A stretch of 64,000 nt of DNA, from positions 1,364,001-1,428,000 of the forward strand of contig NZ_JAVDXX010000001.1 in the NCBI RefSeq assembly GCF_031458175.1, read 5' to 3'. The position numbers and the translations under genes were made by a program. This DNA comes from Pseudoglutamicibacter albus. GTDB lineage: Bacteria > Actinomycetota > Actinomycetes > Actinomycetales > Micrococcaceae. Within the stretch, counting starts at the first letter, position 1, and each line of letters begins with the position of its first letter. This document shows, piece after piece, positions 33,938 to 43,213 of this stretch. The notes under the pieces are model-generated. The model did not search any database, was not told the origin of the DNA, and saw only the letters and a list, made by a program, of their open reading frames with translations.

Positions 33938-36900
33938 GGGTGTGTTACCTGCCTTCCTGAAGAGCACAGTGGGCATGTTCCGGGGTTTGCGCAGGGGAAT
34001 CCACCGGGCAGGTGCCGAGCCAAGAAGTCTGCGGCAGACATGATCGCTGCGGCTTCGCGCACGCGCTGTTCAGCGTCCTGGACTTGCTTTGTTTCCACGA
34101 TGCTTTCCTGTTCACGCAGCGCAGGGCCTTTAGATGCTCCTCCCAAGCCGACGATGCGCCCTCCCCCTGGTCTGTTGCGATGTTCCTCGGGGATCTGAGT
34201 GAGCTCCATGAGTGCCCCGTGGATGACCGCTAACTGGTAGGTGCGTAACTGATCGTGGGTTTTGACTGCCTCTTGGGTGGGGAGGTTCTTACCTGTTTTG
34301 AGGTCGGTAATGGTGGGGCGGCCGTTGTCGTCTAGGTCGATGCGGTCGATTGAGCCACTGATGGAGATCGGGTGTTGATCGCCTTCAGCTGGCGGCAACG
34401 CTACCTTGAATCCGTGTTCCTCTTTCGCTGATTCCCTCGGTGGTGAGCCAACGTAGGCTGCGAATTTCTCGAGGATTTCCCGCGCGTATTCGTATTCGCG
34501 TTTGCTCTCCCAGTCGGAGTCGAAAGAGAGCTCTTCCCAGCTGCTGCTGAGTTCTCTCAGCATCGAATCCATGTTGGCTTCTGGGAAGCGTTCCGCGATC
34601 CGGTGGATCAGCGTTCCGAGGGATCTCGCGAAGTCTGTGGGTTTCACTCCTCCGGCGGCCCGCATGAACCAGGTTTGCGGGCGTTCGATCGCGTCTTCTA
34701 CCTTCGAGCCGGAGACTTTGATCTCGTTTCCGGGTGCGATCACCGGATCATGTGAGCTCAATGGTGCCAAACCCCACCACTCTTCCGGTGCCGCACCCCG
34801 TACTGGCGCTGTGCTGTCCGCTGGCTCTTTACCCCGTTCTCCTGTTGTGCTGAGGTATCCCAGGACGGTCGCGGCGTCCTCGATCAGGTCCGCGCTCTCC
34901 CCTGCTTCTGCGGTGCGGCGCAGCACCGCAACAAGGGACGCAAGTGTGGCTGGCCGCGGCACTTGGATGGGTGTGAGTTTGCTGGCGTGTGGCCCGCGCA
35001 TCGTATCGAGGAACGTGGATGGTGTGATGTCCTCGTCCATGACGGCGGTGACGTAGAGCTGTTCTCTGGCTCGGGAAACCGCTGAGGCGAGCTGGCGTAG
35101 CTCGTCTGCACGTACGGCTTTGAGCTTGTCTGCCAGGGTGGTGCTGTGCAGTGTTTCCGGCCCGTGTTCGAGCACTGCCGCAAGGTCTTGCGAACGCAAG
35201 AGTTGCCCGCGTAGCCCGGTGGATGGCCAAACGCCTTCTTGCAGCCCTGCGATGATCACGGTGTTGTATTCGGTTCCGGCGGCTGCCGCTGGGGTGAGGA
35301 CTTTGACTCGCCCGCTTGAGGAGCCTCGTTGGGCAAGTGAGTCCGTGGGGACGTCATGGTCTTCGAGGCTTTCAATGAAACGGATCACGGACCCTTTCGG
35401 GTTTTGTTCCGCGAAACGTTCGGCGGCTTGGAACAGTGCCATCACTGCGTCGAGGTCACGGTGTGCTCGGCTGGAGCGCAGGCCGTTGTCTTTCAGTGCC
35501 GTGCTGCGCCAGGCTTCACCCATTCGGGCGTTCTCCCACAGTGACCACAGCACGGTTGCCGGTGTTGTGGGTCCGGTGAGGTGTTCTCGTGTTGCCGTGA
35601 TCATTCCTTTGAGGCGTAACGCGGCGTGGCCAGCGGCACCCCAGCTTTGATAGTCCTCTTGCGTGTAGTCGGCGTCCAGGAGGTTTCCGAGGAGTTCGTC
35701 GCTCGTGGGCGGTTTGATGCCTGGGCCGTCCTCCTGGTTGTAGAGGTGGGCGTTCCTGAGGCGGTCGTAGCCGAGTAGGTCTTGGCGAATACGGCGGATG
35801 TCGATGCTCGTGACGTCTCCGTAGCGGCCCAGCAGGAGGAGTTCCACGGCCGCGGCGCGCGCCGCGTTGGTCTTGTTGGCTTCGTGGGTTCCGTTCCGTG
35901 GCCCGAGTTCCGTTGGCCGCAGCGCGATGCGCGCCATGTCAAGTAACGGCGCTACCGCGGCTTCTTCTTTCAACGGCCGTGATGCTGGCGGCAGTTCGGT
36001 CGCGATTCCGTTGAGTTCCAGGGCGCGCGCGAGCCGGGATACGTGTTCTTGGTTGCGCGCGATAACCGCGATTTCTTCGTATGGAACGGACCTGCGAATA
36101 TGTGAGTCGATGACGTGCCGGGCCACCAGGCGGTGTTCATCAGCCACGCTGGAAACCAGTGAAACCTCAGCGCTGGCATCGAACTGTGCTTCATAGGGTC
36201 GCCGTAGCGCATCCGCTCCGATGGCGGGCAGCCGGTTCACGATGGCGCGGTACATGCTGTGGATGCCTGGGCTCATCCGGGCGGCGCTCATCTGGGTGGA
36301 GGTTTCCAGCACGGTCACCGCGTTCTCCCCGGTGCGTTGTTTCGCTGTTGAAATGAGGTCATCGACTAGGTCTGCCCGTGCTCCGCGGAAACCTTGAACT
36401 ACGGTATCGGGGCATGCGAGCGCGATGACATCGCGGGCTCCGGCGCGGCTTGGTGTGTTCATCAGTAGGCTGATGAGCCGGTTTTGTGACGGGGTCGCTT
36501 CTTGAGCATCGTCAATGACGACGAGCTCAAGATCCGCGAGGAACCGTGCCGCGAACTCCGTGTTGGCTTCCAGCGCTACGATCGCCTGCATCATGAGCTC
36601 AGCGGGGGCGAAGGCTTCCGGGTGTTGGAGGCTTGCTACATCGCGGAACTCTTGAAGGAACTGGGCTGTCGCTTCCCATTCTGGGATCCCTAGCCGCCTG
36701 CCTGCCGCCTGGATTTCTTCGGGGCTTGCACTGAATTCGTCGGAGCGGTCCATGAATTCACGTAGCTCGCTACGGAAACCGCGAGTGCGTGGGGCATCGC
36801 CGAGGGAATCCGGCCAAGCTGGCCCGCCACCTTTTTCTTGGTGACCGGCCAGAAGCTCCTCGATAAGAGTGTCTTGCTCAGCACCGCTGAGAAGGCGGGG

Positions 36901-37242
36901 CGCGGTTGGCACCCCGGCGAGCGCACCGGATTCCCACGCTTGGGATAGAACGTCATATGCGAAACCTGCGAACGTGCGCACTACGGGGGAAGAGAACGTG
37001 ATGTTGCTGCGCAGTGCCAGCTGGTCACGCAGACGGTTCGCGGCGGCACGGTCAGGAACCAAGATGATGCCCGCGGTTGTGTCCATCCCGGCACGTATCC
37101 GGTGGACCACGAGGCTCAAAGCGAGCTCGGTTTTACCTGTTCCTGGTTCACCGAGAATCACACGGGGACCGCAACCGGGGTTCTTCACGTACTCCGGCAG
37201 TTCGTACCATTCCGGCACCTCCGGCGGAGCTTCTTTCAGCAT
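33934..37242 (-). CDS. adnA: DNA helicase-nuclease subunit AdnA
   Basis: 1102 residues. Walker A is intact ('LGEPGTGKTELA'), but later helicase motifs are degraded: Walker B reads 'VVIDDAQEATP' rather than DExQD, and the SKGLEW motif is 'AAAAGTEYNTV'. This fits AdnA as the weaker motor. The RecB-family nuclease is complete: 'GTLIHRIAERF', 'GSIDRIDL', 'ITDLKTGK' and 'QLRTYQLA'. It ends with clustered cysteines ('PCANPGTCPLC') as expected for an Fe-S nuclease module. ATG 37242 has GGAGG upstream and lies within the last codons of the ATL gene. Confidence 0.93.
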   Translation of the reverse strand: MLKEAPPEVPEWYELPEYVKNPGCGPRVILGEPGTGKTELALSLVVHRIRAGMDTTAGIILVPDRAAANRLRDQLALRSNITFSSPVVRTFAGFAYDVLSQAWESGALAGVPTAPRLLSGAEQDTLIEELLAGHQEKGGGPAWPDSLGDAPRTRGFRSELREFMDRSDEFSASPEEIQAAGRRLGIPEWEATAQFLQEFRDVASLQHPEAFAPAELMMQAIVALEANTEFAARFLADLELVVIDDAQEATPSQNRLISLLMNTPSRAGARDVIALACPDTVVQGFRGARADLVDDLISTAKQRTGENAVTVLETSTQMSAARMSPGIHSMYRAIVNRLPAIGADALRRPYEAQFDASAEVSLVSSVADEHRLVARHVIDSHIRRSVPYEEIAVIARNQEHVSRLARALELNGIATELPPASRPLKEEAAVAPLLDMARIALRPTELGPRNGTHEANKTNAARAAAVELLLLGRYGDVTSIDIRRIRQDLLGYDRLRNAHLYNQEDGPGIKPPTSDELLGNLLDADYTQEDYQSWGAAGHAALRLKGMITATREHLTGPTTPATVLWSLWENARMGEAWRSTALKDNGLRSSRAHRDLDAVMALFQAAERFAEQNPKGSVIRFIESLEDHDVPTDSLAQRGSSSGRVKVLTPAAAAGTEYNTVIIAGLQEGVWPSTGLRGQLLRSQDLAAVLEHGPETLHSTTLADKLKAVRADELRQLASAVSRAREQLYVTAVMDEDITPSTFLDTMRGPHASKLTPIQVPRPATLASLVAVLRRTAEAGESADLIEDAATVLGYLSTTGERGKEPADSTAPVRGAAPEEWWGLAPLSSHDPVIAPGNEIKVSGSKVEDAIERPQTWFMRAAGGVKPTDFARSLGTLIHRIAERFPEANMDSMLRELSSSWEELSFDSDWESKREYEYAREILEKFAAYVGSPPRESAKEEHGFKVALPPAEGDQHPISISGSIDRIDLDDNGRPTITDLKTGKNLPTQEAVKTHDQLRTYQLAVIHGALMELTQIPEEHRNRPGGGRIVGLGGASKGPALREQESIVETKQVQDAEQRVREAAAIMSAADFLARHLPGGFPCANPGTCPLCSSGRQVTHP

Positions 37243-37778
37243 CGTGGTTCCTCCGTTGCTTCACTTGCGGCGGTTACGTTGCCGGCGGTTCCGCGCGCGT
37301 CTGTTTCGTCCGCACCCATTTCGTCCGCACCCATTTCGCCCGCATCCGTTTCGCCCGCGTCGATCGCTTCAAGCTGCGCAATCCGGTCTCTCAACGTGCT
37401 CCATTCGCGGCTGTCCGGATGCCAGAACGCCGCCTCACGTACTCCACGCGCGCCATAGGGTGTGCCTTCATCTTCCCAGTGCCGCCGAGCACACCCCAGA
37501 AGTTCAGGGATCAGCCCACCATCGGTACGCACATGCCGCCACCACGGGATGCCTTCCGGGGCACGGCGCATTGCCGCAGCTGCCCTCCGAGCGTTGGAAA
37601 GCCCCAGCCACGCCGCAACGGTTCCGTATGCCACCACCCTGCCGGCGGGACACGCTTCCAGGACCCGAAACACGGCCTCATCCACCACCTCGGGATCGCG
37701 CCTGCCCTCCCCAGACAGAAGCGCCCCACCCCGAGCAGCACTATCTGGCCGTGCCCGGCCGCCAGGAACGTTACTCAT
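37236..37778 (-). CDS. Alkyltransferase-like (ATL) DNA-binding protein
   Basis: 180 residues. The core at ~30-110 matches the C-terminal domain of O6-alkylguanine-DNA alkyltransferases ('VFRVLEACPAGRVVAYGTVAAWLGL' in part, 'NARRAAAAMRRAPE'). The methyl-accepting PCHR cysteine is replaced ('IPWWRHVRTDG'), which defines ATL proteins: these flag alkylated bases for nucleotide excision repair instead of reversing them. The C-terminal tail holds 5-residue repeats (GADEM type). The gene overlaps adnA by 7 bp, so a damage-recognition protein is translationally coupled to a break-resection nuclease. Confidence 0.86.
   Translation of the reverse strand: MSNVPGGRARPDSAARGGALLSGEGRRDPEVVDEAVFRVLEACPAGRVVAYGTVAAWLGLSNARRAAAAMRRAPEGIPWWRHVRTDGGLIPELLGCARRHWEDEGTPYGARGVREAAFWHPDSREWSTLRDRIAQLEAIDAGETDAGEMGADEMGADETDARGTAGNVTAASEATEEPRC
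37303..37362. repeat. Four tandem 15-bp repeats in the ATL gene tail
   Basis: Units begin at 37303, 37318, 37333 and 37348 (consensus RTTTCGYCCGCAYCC). They encode ETDAG-EMGAD-EMGAD-type pentapeptides at the C terminus. In frame. Confidence 0.85.
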
Positions 37779-37931
37779 CGCGGCCTCCTCTCAACGCCCA
37801 GCTTTGATTCCACTCACACTGCATCACAGGGGTCTGACAGTTTGAAACTCCCGCGCCGCACAGCCTAAGAGAAAACCACAGCACGCAAACCACCCGCCCT
37901 CGCCGCGCAACAGCCCAGGTAGGTTAGATGC

Positions 37932-38654
37932 ATGACCTCATCTTCTGCTCACAGTGCACCGCATCCTTGGCATGAGCTTCCGCGTGCCGCGTTCGATCTG
38001 GAGACGACGTCTCCGAACCCACACGAGGCCCGCATCGTTTCAGCGAACATCAGCATCATCAACGGCAAGGCTGAACTGATGCAGTCGCACAACTGGCTTG
38101 TGAACCCTGGGGTTCCCATCCCGCCAGAAACCACGAAGATCCACGGGATTTCTGACGCCGATGTTCAAGCCGACGGCCGCGATCCGGTTGAGGCTGTACG
38201 CGAGATGTCTGAGCTGTTATCGCAACTCTTCCAGACCATGCCGGTCATCGCGTTCAACGCCCCATATGACTTCACCGTGTTGCGTTCGGAAGCTCAGCGT
38301 CACGGAGTTGAAACCATTGATGCGAGCCCGGTCATCGACCCGCTCGTTCTGGACCGTAAACTGGACCGGTTCCGCCGCGGTAAACGCACGCTGAGCGTAA
38401 TGAGCGAGTTCTATAACGTCCCGTTGAATAAAGCCCACACCGCCGATGCGGATGCCCTAGCCGCTGTTGGTGTGGCCGATGAGATTGCCCGCCGCTACCC
38501 TGCCGAAGTTCAGATCGACCCGTTGCTACTGCATTCGCAACAGGTTCAGTGGCATCAGGAGTGGGCCGCGAACTTCCAGGACTTCTTGCGCCGCAAGAAC
38601 CCTTCGGCCCGCGTAGATGGGAGCTGGCCGCTGACCTACGGCGGAGCCGCCTAG
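37932..38654 (+). CDS. DEDDh 3'-5' exonuclease (DnaQ-like)
   Basis: 240 residues. The exonuclease motifs are ExoI 'AAFDLETTS', ExoII 'IAFNAPYDFTVL' and ExoIIIe 'KAHTADADALA' (H and D of DEDDh). Long enough for the exonuclease domain plus ~50 residues, with no polymerase or GIY-YIG domain, so a stand-alone proofreading/repair-type exonuclease. Actinobacterial relatives are annotated as DNA polymerase III epsilon-like. Its TAG shares the CTAG at 38651-38654 with the stop of the convergent gene. Confidence 0.9.
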   Translation: MTSSSAHSAPHPWHELPRAAFDLETTSPNPHEARIVSANISIINGKAELMQSHNWLVNPGVPIPPETTKIHGISDADVQADGRDPVEAVREMSELLSQLFQTMPVIAFNAPYDFTVLRSEAQRHGVETIDASPVIDPLVLDRKLDRFRRGKRTLSVMSEFYNVPLNKAHTADADALAAVGVADEIARRYPAEVQIDPLLLHSQQVQWHQEWAANFQDFLRRKNPSARVDGSWPLTYGGAA

Positions 38655-39385
38655 GCGCCTGCGTCCAGGAGTGCTTGAGCGGCGCGTTCCCCGAGCTGTT
38701 CAGCTTGAGCCAACGTTTCGACGCGGCCTGCGGCTCGTTGCCGCAGTGTGCGGCTTCCGTTGGCCACTACCGCGTTGACTGCAGCTCGCACGGGCCCTGC
38801 CCCGGCTGCGGTTGCGCTCACGCGAGCTCCGTTCGTGCCCGCAGTTGCGGTTGCCAGGCATGCGAGCGGTGCGTGGATGTGTCCGTCCAGGTAGTTCGCG
38901 ACGGCGGCTTCGCATGCCAGCGCAACATCCTGGGTTGTCAGTTGACTGTCTTTCTCGCGTTGGCGTGCCGCATCAAGGCTCCATCCTTCCGGTGCCGCCT
39001 GGAGCGGGGCGGGCATCAACACGCCTACGTCGATCGCTTCAGCGACCCGCTTCTCGGCTCCGGCATCGACTGCGGCCTGCAGGCCCATGACAGCCCACTG
39101 CGTTCCCTGCTCGGCACCCACGCGCATCAGCGCTTCACATTCGCTTTCACCGGCCTCCGGCGCGCACAAGACCACGCGGGCATCCGGCCGGGCGATCATC
39201 AGCTGGGCTTGCCGCAACCGCGTTGTCGTGAGGATACGGACACCGGTGGCAAGGCCGTCGATGCTCGTCGCTGCTGAACTCGTGAACTCGGCTTCCGCGC
39301 CCAGCCAGACGAGCGCCTCGCGCGCATCGAGTCCCGAGCTTGTTTGGCCAGAAGCCGTAGGGTCTGGACTAGCTAGATTCTCCAT
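38651..39385 (-). CDS. Degenerate hydroxymethylbilane synthase (HemC)-like protein
   Basis: 244 residues from ATG 39385; longer starts run into low-complexity sequence. The C-terminal half follows the order of HemC: 'GVLMPAPLQ' in place of the conserved PAPGQG, an 'ACEAAVANYLDGHIHAPLACLA' segment (in part) in place of AERA...GGCxxP, then 'VVANGSRTLRQRAAG' and 'LGERAAQALLDAGA'. The cysteine that carries the dipyrromethane cofactor is a histidine here, and the Arg-rich substrate region is not evident. Probably a non-catalytic paralogue; the relationship is by pattern only. Not part of a haem gene cluster here. Confidence 0.45.
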   Translation of the reverse strand: MENLASPDPTASGQTSSGLDAREALVWLGAEAEFTSSAATSIDGLATGVRILTTTRLRQAQLMIARPDARVVLCAPEAGESECEALMRVGAEQGTQWAVMGLQAAVDAGAEKRVAEAIDVGVLMPAPLQAAPEGWSLDAARQREKDSQLTTQDVALACEAAVANYLDGHIHAPLACLATATAGTNGARVSATAAGAGPVRAAVNAVVANGSRTLRQRAAGRVETLAQAEQLGERAAQALLDAGA

Positions 39386-39627
39386 GCGGCCATGATCCCA
39401 CGTACACGTTAACCTCATCCGCACGTGCGCAACACGAGGTTCCGCGAAACCACAAGCCCTCCACTGCCTCAATCCCGCCGCCTCATCGCCCCACCACTGC
39501 CTCAATCCTTCCGCCCCATCGCCGCCACCACTTCGTCGGCCCCACCGCTGCACTAGCTCCTCCGGTAGATTCGGTACATTGGGTTGCGAACCGTTCGCAT
39601 CGGTCTGAGGCGGAAGGACACATCGAC
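39386..39627. other. Intergenic region with imperfect repeats upstream of tetR
   Basis: About 240 bp. The stretch 39456-39540 holds three imperfect copies of a C-rich unit containing CCACTGCCTCAATCC...CCATCGCC. No gene or hairpin terminator is evident. The promoter of the TetR gene and that of the HemC-like gene must lie here. Confidence 0.4.
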
Positions 39628-40245
39628 ATGACTCAAGCAGCCAGGCGAATGCCTCGTGATGAACGCCGCGCACAACTGATGGGTGTTGCGCAAAGAACTT
39701 TCTCTCAGCACGGTTATTTCGCGGCGTCGATGGATCTGATCGCTGAGAACGCTGGGGTTTCTAAGCCGGTTTTGTATCAGCATTTCTCCAGCAAGCTGGA
39801 CCTGTATGTGGCGTTGCTTGAACATGAGCTCGATAGTTTGGTTCTCGCTGTCCGTGAAGCGTTGAACGCGTCTGATGATCCGTTCACTACGGTGCGTTCT
39901 ACGGTGGAGGCGTATTTCGATTTCGTGGCGCGGGAAGGTTCCGCACACGAGCTAGTTTTTGAGTCTGATCTATCGCATGAGGCCACAATTGCTCGTCGTT
40001 TGCGTCAGTTCCGCGACACGATCGGGCTCGAGATTGGCCAAAAGCTCGCTACGTTCACGTCTTTGGATCAGTTTGAGGCCACATATTTGGGGCTTGCTGT
40101 CACGGCGGCTGCGGAGCGTGCCGCTGGTTTGTGGCAGCAGACCTCGGATGAGATGACCCGGGAGCGCGCAAGCGAGCTTGTGTGGCGCTTAGCTTGGCGC
40201 GGAATTGATGGCTATCTCGAACACTCAACCACACAGATGCCGTAA
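39628..40245 (+). CDS. TetR-family transcriptional regulator
   Basis: 205 residues with an N-terminal TetR HTH ('IAENAGVSKPVLYQHFSSK' near residues 37-55) and a helical ligand-binding domain (60-200). In Micrococcaceae and relatives this regulator commonly sits just before the DUF3107 gene and a DEAD-box helicase, as here. The effector and targets are unknown. Confidence 0.92.
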   Translation: MTQAARRMPRDERRAQLMGVAQRTFSQHGYFAASMDLIAENAGVSKPVLYQHFSSKLDLYVALLEHELDSLVLAVREALNASDDPFTTVRSTVEAYFDFVAREGSAHELVFESDLSHEATIARRLRQFRDTIGLEIGQKLATFTSLDQFEATYLGLAVTAAAERAAGLWQQTSDEMTRERASELVWRLAWRGIDGYLEHSTTQMP

Positions 40246-40347
40246 CGTAGGGAATAAGCACGATGCCTCCTACCACACGCGTGGTGGACATCGATGATAT
40301 TGACGGTCGCTTTCGCGGCTGTGAGTCAGAGGCGAAAGGTTCTTCAC

Positions 40348-40575
40348 ATGGAAATTCGTATCGGCGTGAAACACGTGGCCCGCGAGGTTGGTATTGAAAC
40401 TGATGCCAGCTATGACGATGTGGTTGCTCAGATTGAAGAGGCCGTCAAGAACGGTTCGCTGCTGCAGTTGAGCGGTGTCAAGGGCCGTAAGATCGCTGTG
40501 CCTGGCGATTCGATCGCTTATGTTGATTTCGATGGCCGCCGTCCCGGCCCGGTCGGTTTCGCCCATCAGGCGTAA
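40348..40575 (+). CDS. DUF3107 protein
   Basis: 75 residues from ATG 40348 (MEIRIGVKHVAREV), preceded by GAAAGG; upstream starts would add a non-conserved extension. The whole protein is one small DUF3107 domain ('LSGVKGRKIAVPGDSIAYV' in part), conserved in Actinobacteria, ATP-binding-like in appearance but functionally undefined. Followed 13 bp later by the RNA helicase gene on the same strand. Confidence 0.9.
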   Translation: MEIRIGVKHVAREVGIETDASYDDVVAQIEEAVKNGSLLQLSGVKGRKIAVPGDSIAYVDFDGRRPGPVGFAHQA

Positions 40576-40588
40576 TAGAGAGTATTGA

Positions 40589-42238
40589 ATGACTGAAACC
40601 ACTCAGCAGACTTTCGCTGATTTCGATGTGGATGCTCGCATTGTTGAGGCTTTAGCTTCCAAGGAGATTGAGCACCCGTTCCCTATTCAGGCGATGACGT
40701 TGCCGGTTGCTTTGGGCGGCCACGACATCATTGGCCAGGCTCAGACCGGTACGGGTAAGACCCTCGGTTTTGGTATCCCTGCTCTGCAGCGTGTTGTTGC
40801 TCCGGGTGAGGATGGTTATGAGGATTTGCCGCATCCGGGGGCTCCGCAGGCTTTGATTGTGGCGCCGACTCGTGAGTTGGCGGTTCAGGTTGCGGATGAC
40901 TTGACGTTGGCAGCGTCGAAACGTTCGGTGCGGATCGCCACGATTTATGGTGGGCGTGCGTATGAGCCGCAGATTGAGCAGTTGGCTAAGGGTGTCGATG
41001 TGGTGGTCGGTACGCCTGGGCGTTTGATTGATTTGAACCGGCAGCGTCACCTGAATTTGTCTGCTGTGCGGATTGTTGTTTTGGATGAGGCTGACGAGAT
41101 GCTGGATCTGGGGTTCCTCCCGGATGTTGAGCGTCTGATTGCTGCTGTGCCTGAAGTTCGGCAGACGATGTTGTTCTCTGCGACGATGCCTGGGCCTGTT
41201 ATTTCGATGGCGCGCCGCTACATGTCGAAGCCGACGCATATCCGGGCGTCCGCGCCCGATGAGTCTGCGAATATCACGAAGAAGGACATCCGGCAGCTGG
41301 TGTACCGCGCGCATCAGTTGGATAAGGATGAGGTTGTTGCGCGCGTGCTGCAGGCTGAAGGCCGTGGCCGCACGATTATTTTCACGCGAACCAAGCGCCA
41401 GGCTGACCGGATGGCTGAGGAGCTCAAGGACCGTGGGTTCGCGGCGGGTGCTTTACACGGCGATTTAGGGCAGGGTGCGCGCGAGCAGGCGTTGCGTGCG
41501 TTCCGCAACAATAAGGTCGATGTGCTAGTTGCTACGGACGTTGCCGCTCGCGGTATTGACGTTGAGGACGTCACGCACGTGATCAACCTGTACTGCCCGG
41601 ATGATGAGAAGACGTATCTGCACCGTGTGGGCCGTACGGGCCGCGCCGGCCACAAAGGTACGGCTGTCACGTTTGTGGATTGGGAGGATGTTCCCCGTTG
41701 GGGCCTGATCAACAAGGCGTTAGGCCTTGATTTTGAGGAGCCTCGCGAAACCTATTCCTCTTCGGAGCACCTGTTTGAGGATTTGAACATCCCGAAGGGC
41801 ACAAAAGGCCGCTTGCCTCGGGATAAGCGTGTTCTGGCTGGCTTGGATGCCGAGCACGTTGAGGATTTGGGTGGCCCGGATTCCCGTAAGTCCCGCGGTG
41901 GCCGCTCTGGCTCGGGGCGCTCCGGTTCCCGTCGCTCGGCTCGCTCCGGCCGTGGCCGTGGCGAACGTGGCCGTAGCAAGCGCGGCGAGCGTTCTGGTCG
42001 TGGTGAGGGTGGCCGTAGCGGCCGTTCCGGTGGCCGTCAGCGCCGCCGTACCCGTTCGGGCGAAGGCGCCGAGTCAACGCAACAGAACCCAACGCAAGGT
42101 AAGAACTCAGCGCAGGCCTCAGACGCAGGCGCGCAGGGTGATTCTGGATCGCAGCGTTCGCGTGGCGGGGGCCGTTCGCGGCGCCGCTCAGGTGGCCGTC
42201 AGCGCCGCCGCACCCGTTCGGGCGAAGGCGCCGAGTAG
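40589..42238 (+). CDS. DEAD-box RNA helicase
   Basis: 549 residues. All helicase motifs are present: Q motif 'FPIQAMTLPV', I 'AQTGTGKT', Ia 'PTRELA', II 'VLDEADEML', III 'FSATMP', V 'ARGID' and VI 'HRVGRTGRAG'. From ~430 on is an Arg/Gly/Ser-rich RNA-binding tail, including a 15-residue block (GGRQRRRTRSGEGAE) that occurs twice. Similar in size to RhlE/DeaD-like helicases of Actinobacteria; a role in ribosome assembly or mRNA decay is inferred from the family. Confidence 0.93.
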   Translation: MTETTQQTFADFDVDARIVEALASKEIEHPFPIQAMTLPVALGGHDIIGQAQTGTGKTLGFGIPALQRVVAPGEDGYEDLPHPGAPQALIVAPTRELAVQVADDLTLAASKRSVRIATIYGGRAYEPQIEQLAKGVDVVVGTPGRLIDLNRQRHLNLSAVRIVVLDEADEMLDLGFLPDVERLIAAVPEVRQTMLFSATMPGPVISMARRYMSKPTHIRASAPDESANITKKDIRQLVYRAHQLDKDEVVARVLQAEGRGRTIIFTRTKRQADRMAEELKDRGFAAGALHGDLGQGAREQALRAFRNNKVDVLVATDVAARGIDVEDVTHVINLYCPDDEKTYLHRVGRTGRAGHKGTAVTFVDWEDVPRWGLINKALGLDFEEPRETYSSSEHLFEDLNIPKGTKGRLPRDKRVLAGLDAEHVEDLGGPDSRKSRGGRSGSGRSGSRRSARSGRGRGERGRSKRGERSGRGEGGRSGRSGGRQRRRTRSGEGAESTQQNPTQGKNSAQASDAGAQGDSGSQRSRGGGRSRRRSGGRQRRRTRSGEGAE

Positions 42239-42260
42239 CGCCTGAACCTGCGGCGTGAGC

Positions 42261-43142
42261 TCAGCGCACCCATTCTGCAGGTAGTCCGGCGGTATAGGCG
42301 CTCCGGTTGGAGGGCGCGGCCTGGGCAAGGATTTTTTGTAGCTGTTCCGGCTCGGTGAGGTTTTCACCGAGCCGGTTCGGTTTTCCGGTGCCGTGATAGT
42401 CGGAGGATCCGGTGATGATGAGGTTGCGTTCGCGGGCTACCTTGTGGAGCCATTCCCGCCCGGCTTGGTTGTTGTCTCGGTGATGGATCTCAACCCCAGC
42501 AAGCCCGGCGTCAACGCATTCTTCAAGATCGGAGGCACGGATCACCCGGCCGCGTGCGGGGGCTGCGGGATGAGCCATCACGGGCACTCCCCCGGCGGCT
42601 CGGATCATCTCTACCGCGCGGACCGGGCTCGGGGCGGGTTGAGCAACGTAGTAGCGGCTCTTGCTTGAGAGCAGGTCACTGAATGCTGAGCTGCGGTCCG
42701 GGATGATGTTGGCGGCAACGAGCGCATCGGCGATGTGGGGGCGGCCAATCGTGGCGCCATCACTCGTTTGTGCGAGCACGTCCTCCCACGTGATCGGGAA
42801 ATCCTCAGCGAGCTTCTCAACGATCATGCGCGCCCTTACTATACGCGAATTCCGTTGTTCCTCCATCGCGGCAACCAGTGCCGCGTCTTCCGGGTCCGGC
42901 ATGTAGGCGAGCATGTGCACCGTGACGCCGGTATCCGGGACACGGCAGCTGACCTCGATGCCGCCGAGCCAACCGATCCCCATTTCAAGGGCGGCCGAGC
43001 GGGCGGCATCCCAGCCCTCGACCGCATCGTGATCAGTCAGGGAGATCACGTCAAGGCCGGCCGCGTGGCCTTGTTTGATGACGTCGGCCGGCGATTCGGT
43101 TCCGTCTGAAATCCACGAATGAGTGTGAAGGTCGATGCGCAT
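42261..43142 (-). CDS. PHP-domain phosphoesterase (RNase AM/YciV-like)
   Basis: 293 residues with the PHP metal motifs 'DLHTHSWISDG', 'SLTDHDAVEGW', 'GIEVSC', 'PVMAHPAA', 'GVEIHHRDN' and 'SSDYHGTGK'. This spacing is that of YciV/RnmA (3',5'-nucleotide bisphosphate phosphatase and 5' exonuclease). Convergent with the helicase gene (22 bp between stops) and divergent from pepP. Confidence 0.9.
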   Translation of the reverse strand: MRIDLHTHSWISDGTESPADVIKQGHAAGLDVISLTDHDAVEGWDAARSAALEMGIGWLGGIEVSCRVPDTGVTVHMLAYMPDPEDAALVAAMEEQRNSRIVRARMIVEKLAEDFPITWEDVLAQTSDGATIGRPHIADALVAANIIPDRSSAFSDLLSSKSRYYVAQPAPSPVRAVEMIRAAGGVPVMAHPAAPARGRVIRASDLEECVDAGLAGVEIHHRDNNQAGREWLHKVARERNLIITGSSDYHGTGKPNRLGENLTEPEQLQKILAQAAPSNRSAYTAGLPAEWVR

Positions 43143-43213
43143 GATCCTCAGCTTACGGCACAGCCCGCATGTTTCAGGATGAAACTGTCAGTGGCGAGTG
43201 ACACGATAGAGGT

